A stretch of 64,000 nt of DNA, taken from positions 124,001 to 188,000 of the forward strand of contig DASXSF010000108.1 of assembly GCA_036506155.1 (NCBI GenBank). The letters run 5' to 3'. Of this stretch, positions 60,869-64,000 are shown piece by piece. A program made the position numbers and the translations under genes. The notes below the pieces were generated by a model that saw only the letters and a list, made by a program, of their open reading frames with translations, did no database searches and was not told where the DNA came from. Source of the stretch: DASXRA01 sp036506155. GTDB taxonomy: Bacteria; Actinomycetota; Actinomycetes; Mycobacteriales; Jatrophihabitantaceae. Positions within the stretch are counted from its first letter, which is position 1. Each line of letters opens with the position of its first letter.

Positions 60869-62256
60869 GCGACCCCTTCCACCGACACGGTAATCCGTTC
60901 CAAGGCGTCGACCAGCAGGGCTCGCACGACGGTGTCCTCGCGCAGGTCGTCGCCGAAGATCTCCGGTATTGCGAGCAGCCGGTCGACGACCTGCTCCGGC
61001 GAGGCGCCGGCGACCGCGGCTCGCAGCCGGTCGGCCATCGGGTCCTCCAGCCAGGGCGCGACGCAGACCCAGCGCATCCACCCGGCCACCGCAAGCGCCG
61101 CCCACCGGGGTTCCGCGCCCGCGGCGCGCCGCTCCCGAATCGTCGCGAGCAGCCGCTGTGGGAGCTTCTGCGAGCCGTCCATCGCGACCTGGACAGTGCG
61201 GTGTCGCAGTGCCGGGTTGGCGAAGCGGTCCAGTAGCTGCTGCTCGTACGCGGCGAGGTCGAAGCCGTCCGGGACGTCGAGAGTTGGCGCGACATCGTCG
61301 CTCATCAGCCTCCGCGCCACCTCGCCGAATCGTGTCATTGCTTCGGCGATCGTCTCGCAGCCCGCCAGCGCGCCGAGATACGCCAACGCCGAGTGTGCGC
61401 CGTTGAGCATCCGCAGCTTGATCACCTCGTACGGCGTGACGTCGGCCGTCAGCTGCGCCCCGGCCTTCTCCCAGGCCGGCCGCCCGCCGGGAAAGTCGTC
61501 CTCGATCACCCATTGCTTGAACGGCTCGGTGACAACCGTCCCGAAATCGTCGAGGCCGATGAGCCGGCGCGCCTCGGCGAGGTCCTCGGGCGTCGTGGCC
61601 GGGACGATCCGGTCCACCACTGTCGACGGGAAGCTGACGTGCGACGCGATCCACTCCGCGAGCGGCTCATCCGGCAACGCGGCGACGAACTCGCCGACCA
61701 GGCCCGCCAGTGTGCGGCCGTTGTGCGACAGGTTGTCGCAGCACACCACCGCGACCGGGCCGGCGTCCGCGCCTCTGCGCGCCGCGAGGCCACGCACCAG
61801 CTGACCCACGACGGTGCGCGGCGGCGCGCCGCCCAGATCGGCCCGAATGCCCTCGTCGTCGAGGCGTAGCCTCCCCGTCGCGGGATCGTGCCGATAGCCC
61901 TTCTCGGTGACGGTCAACGTCACCACACGCACCGCGGGCTCGGCGATCCGCGACGCGTCGGCGAATCGCAGCTCGCGCACCGCGCCGACCACCCGGGCGT
62001 CCACGCGGGTCGCCGATTTGATCAGCACGCTGTAGAGCCCGTCCTGCGGCGCGAGTTCATCGATCACTGCGCGGCTGCGCTGCGACACACCGCAGATGCC
62101 CCAGCCGTCGCGGGCGTCCTCGGTGAACACCGCCTGATGCGCCCGGTGGAACGCGCCGATGCCGAGGTGAACGATGCCGATGCGCACCCCCGCAGGATCA
62201 AGCGGCGGCCGCATCTCGACGGGCACCCGAGCCAGCGTGCTGAGACTCAACCGCAT
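60865..62256 (-). CDS. Mannitol dehydrogenase family (D-mannonate oxidoreductase/fructuronate reductase)
   Basis: A 463-residue NAD-dependent polyol/hexuronate dehydrogenase: IVHLGIGAFHRAHQAVF, VVTLTVTEKGY, CCDNLSHNGR, VDRIVPAT, TEPFKQWVIEDDFPGGRPAWEKAGAQ and KLRMLNGAHSALAYLG (Lys, Asn, His catalytic). Next to D-mannonate dehydratase, it most likely reduces D-fructuronate to D-mannonate (UxuB-like). ATG start; coupled by a 4-nt overlap. Confidence 0.93.
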   Translation of the reverse strand: MRLSLSTLARVPVEMRPPLDPAGVRIGIVHLGIGAFHRAHQAVFTEDARDGWGICGVSQRSRAVIDELAPQDGLYSVLIKSATRVDARVVGAVRELRFADASRIAEPAVRVVTLTVTEKGYRHDPATGRLRLDDEGIRADLGGAPPRTVVGQLVRGLAARRGADAGPVAVVCCDNLSHNGRTLAGLVGEFVAALPDEPLAEWIASHVSFPSTVVDRIVPATTPEDLAEARRLIGLDDFGTVVTEPFKQWVIEDDFPGGRPAWEKAGAQLTADVTPYEVIKLRMLNGAHSALAYLGALAGCETIAEAMTRFGEVARRLMSDDVAPTLDVPDGFDLAAYEQQLLDRFANPALRHRTVQVAMDGSQKLPQRLLATIRERRAAGAEPRWAALAVAGWMRWVCVAPWLEDPMADRLRAAVAGASPEQVVDRLLAIPEIFGDDLREDTVVRALLVDALERITVSVEGVA

Positions 62257-62441
62257 TTACATCACCGGCTCGAACTGGCTGGTCAGCAGCCGCGCCCGCT
62301 GACTCGCTGACGACACCTGCTCTTCGGGCGAGCGCTCATCGTCCAGTCTCTACCCGCCGTATCGAGGGCCGCGGTGCGGGATCGTCTCCCGGTCTAGTCG
62401 CCGAGCCGACGCGGTGTGCCGCTGGCTCTGCGGCGCAGAAA

Positions 62442-64000
62442 TCAGAAGGTGTTGCCGCCCCGGTTCGATGCTGACCTCGCGTCCGACCCACTGTCCATGA
62501 CCGCCACGAGATCGGCCACGCTGAGCATCCGGAGTTCGTCCAGGCTCGGCGTGCGGCCGAGTTGGCGCAGCCGCTGCGACTGGGCCTTGCGAAGCGACTC
62601 GAACAGCTTTCGCGCGTCGCGAGCATTGCCGAAATGCGGGTCGCGGCTTATTGAAGAGAAATGCCGCATCAGCAGCGGCCGCGTATCGGCGTCCAACGTA
62701 TAGTCGCCGGAATCGACCATGCGGTTCACGATTAAGGTCAGTTCATCCGGCGAATAATTCTCGAATTCGATCGTCTTGACAAATCTAGATGCGAGCCCCG
62801 GATTTGCCGCGAGAAAGTCGTGCATTTCGCGGGTATATCCCGCGGCGATGACGGCGATCTCGTTCCGCATGTCTTCCATCATCTTGACGATCGTGTCGAT
62901 GGCTTCCTGGCCGAAGTCGTTGCCGCCACCGCCGGCCTGCCGCGACAGCGTGTACGCCTCGTCCAGAAACACGACGCCACCGCGAGTCTCGTCGAAGACG
63001 GTCGCGGTCTTCTCCGCGGTATGCCCGATGTACTGGCCGACCAGGTCGCGGCGTGACACCTCGCGCAGCGGGCCGCCGGATAACACGCCGAGCGCTGCCA
63101 GCAGCTGTCCGTAGATGCGCGCGACGGTCGTCTTACCGGTTCCTGGAGCGCCGGCGAAGATGAGGTGATGGCTGACTCCGCCGACGTTGAGGCCGGCACT
63201 GCGGCGCCACTCGTTCACCTGGATCTCGTCGATTATCGCGCGGACCTCGGCCTTGACGCTTGCCAGCCCGACCATCGTGTCGAGCTCCGCGAGCAGGCTG
63301 TCGACCTTGGCCGGGTCGCCGCGAGATCCGCTCGCGGCGCCGACGCCCGCGGCTGCGCTGCCTTCGATCACCTCGACGCGCGCACCGTCCGCTATGAGCA
63401 CCGCCGGCTCCGCGGTGTTCTCGATCTTGCAACCGTTGAGCTCACCCGAAGTCGTGGCGGCGAACGAGACCCCGACGCCCTGGGTGTCATGGACGTGACA
63501 CCGGCGCAGGATGGGGCTGCTCTCATAGGCGACCGCGATGCCCTCCGCACCAGTCGCGGAGATCTCGCAGGCCTCCAGTGTCGGCTTGCCTGACTGGTAC
63601 GCGTACAAGCCGCGCTGACCACAATTACTGATGCGGCAGTCGCGGAACGTGATTTCGGCGCCCAGGCGGATGATGATCCCGTCGTCCCCGATATCGGTGA
63701 CCGTCGACTTGCTGACGGTGCCTGCACTGTCTTCGATGACGACACCTTGCTGCGCGCTGCTGATCGTGCACTCGTTGATCGTCACGTCGGTCCGGTCGGC
63801 GAGCAGCACGGCCGGCCCGTACCCACCGGTGATCGTGCAGTTGTCGAGCTCTAGCCGTGCGCTCTGCGTGCGCACCGCGGTTTGCTCGGCCCGCAGCGTG
63901 AGGCCGCGCAACGTAAGCGTTCCGTCGCGGCAGACGACGACCGGGTCGTAACTGTCAGCGCCGTCGAGCACCACACCGTCATCAGCGGCGGCGATCGTAA
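62442..64000 (-). CDS. Beta-helix plus AAA+ ATPase (CbxX/EccA-like), cut at right edge
   Basis: The visible part is over 510 residues and the frame stays open to base 64000, so the N-terminus lies outside the window. First about 215 residues are right-handed beta-helix repeats (LDNCTITGGYGPAVLLADRTDVTINECTISS...TLEACEISATGAEGIAVAYESSPILRRCHVHDTQGVGV). Then comes a CbxX/CfqX AAA+ domain: LIFAGAPGTGKTTVARIYGQLL (Walker A), GGVVFLDEAYTL (Walker B), ANPGLASRFVKTIEFENYSPDEL. Similar ATPases serve type VII secretion as EccA, but there are no ESX core genes here. It may be a scaffold or secretion chaperone. Confidence 0.88.
   Translation of the reverse strand, partial: TIAAADDGVVLDGADSYDPVVVCRDGTLTLRGLTLRAEQTAVRTQSARLELDNCTITGGYGPAVLLADRTDVTINECTISSAQQGVVIEDSAGTVSKSTVTDIGDDGIIIRLGAEITFRDCRISNCGQRGLYAYQSGKPTLEACEISATGAEGIAVAYESSPILRRCHVHDTQGVGVSFAATTSGELNGCKIENTAEPAVLIADGARVEVIEGSAAAGVGAASGSRGDPAKVDSLLAELDTMVGLASVKAEVRAIIDEIQVNEWRRSAGLNVGGVSHHLIFAGAPGTGKTTVARIYGQLLAALGVLSGGPLREVSRRDLVGQYIGHTAEKTATVFDETRGGVVFLDEAYTLSRQAGGGGNDFGQEAIDTIVKMMEDMRNEIAVIAAGYTREMHDFLAANPGLASRFVKTIEFENYSPDELTLIVNRMVDSGDYTLDADTRPLLMRHFSSISRDPHFGNARDARKLFESLRKAQSQRLRQLGRTPSLDELRMLSVADLVAVMDSGSDARSASNRGGNTF

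Noticed and set aside
1..64000. CRISPR arrays, rRNA, tRNA, insertion sequences, prophage
   Set aside because: No direct repeat arrays, no transposase or integrase motifs, no cloverleaf-like or rRNA-like sequence seen by eye; a covariance search was not possible.

Overview
The window is high-GC, densely packed bacterial chromosome from an actinobacterium (Actinomycetota). Evidence: an actinobacterial primary sigma factor, a SigB paralogue beside an IdeR/DtxR iron repressor, a class II NrdJ/NrdR pair beside LexA with actinobacterial-type SOS boxes, WXG100 proteins, and several Actinobacteria-restricted small families (DUF3039, DUF3099, DUF7455, DUF4192). From memory of gene order, the sigA-DUF7455-sigB-ideR block and the nrdR/LysM/lexA block resemble Mycobacterium tuberculosis Rv2703-Rv2711 and Rv2718c-Rv2720. 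The genus cannot be fixed from this window. No rRNA, tRNA, CRISPR array or insertion sequence was seen.

Layout. 1-13.9 kb is a conserved core: sigA, a membrane protein, a tiny proline-rich ORF, kdpDE (no kdpFABC nearby), two tandem DMT transporters, YihY, DUF3039, DUF3099, D-aminoacyl-tRNA deacylase, sigB with a stress-type promoter, and ideR. 13.9-25.2 kb is metabolism and housekeeping: gltD without gltB, DUF4192, a NUDIX fusion, VOC, EamA, PAP2, GH15 trehalase-like, a sarcosine oxidase-like flavoenzyme and a quinone reductase. 25.3-30.4 kb is DNA precursor supply and SOS: nrdR-nrdJ on the minus strand, and a LysM protein divergent from lexA across three LexA-box-like palindromes.

30.4-49 kb is accessory: an AraC/hydrolase/NTF2-like operon, a WXG100 pair, two ECF sigma factors with SnoaL-like C-termini, a DinB-like protein, SDR, DUF899 and VOC genes, and a two-gene unit (37.0-41.0 kb) joining a zinc-dependent phospholipase C-like protein, with two apparent 1-nt insertions, to a protein with a dense His/Cys tract and a CARDB-like domain. 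An ECF41-type sigma gene then diverges from an epimerase gene with matching promoters on both sides. A phospholipase D, an ankyrin protein and an AI-2E-family permease follow.

49-62.3 kb is a carbohydrate island: a secreted GH3 glycosidase beside a decayed discoidin-domain remnant; a tightly overlapping seven-gene minus-strand operon (L-fuconate dehydratase, sugar ABC transporter, SDR, L-rhamnose/L-fucose mutarotase, aldo-keto reductase) that reads as non-phosphorylating deoxy-sugar oxidation; a divergent GntR/FadR-type regulator with a large inverted repeat in the shared control region; and D-mannonate dehydratase plus a mannonate/fructuronate reductase. The right edge cuts a beta-helix plus AAA+ ATPase gene of CbxX/EccA type.
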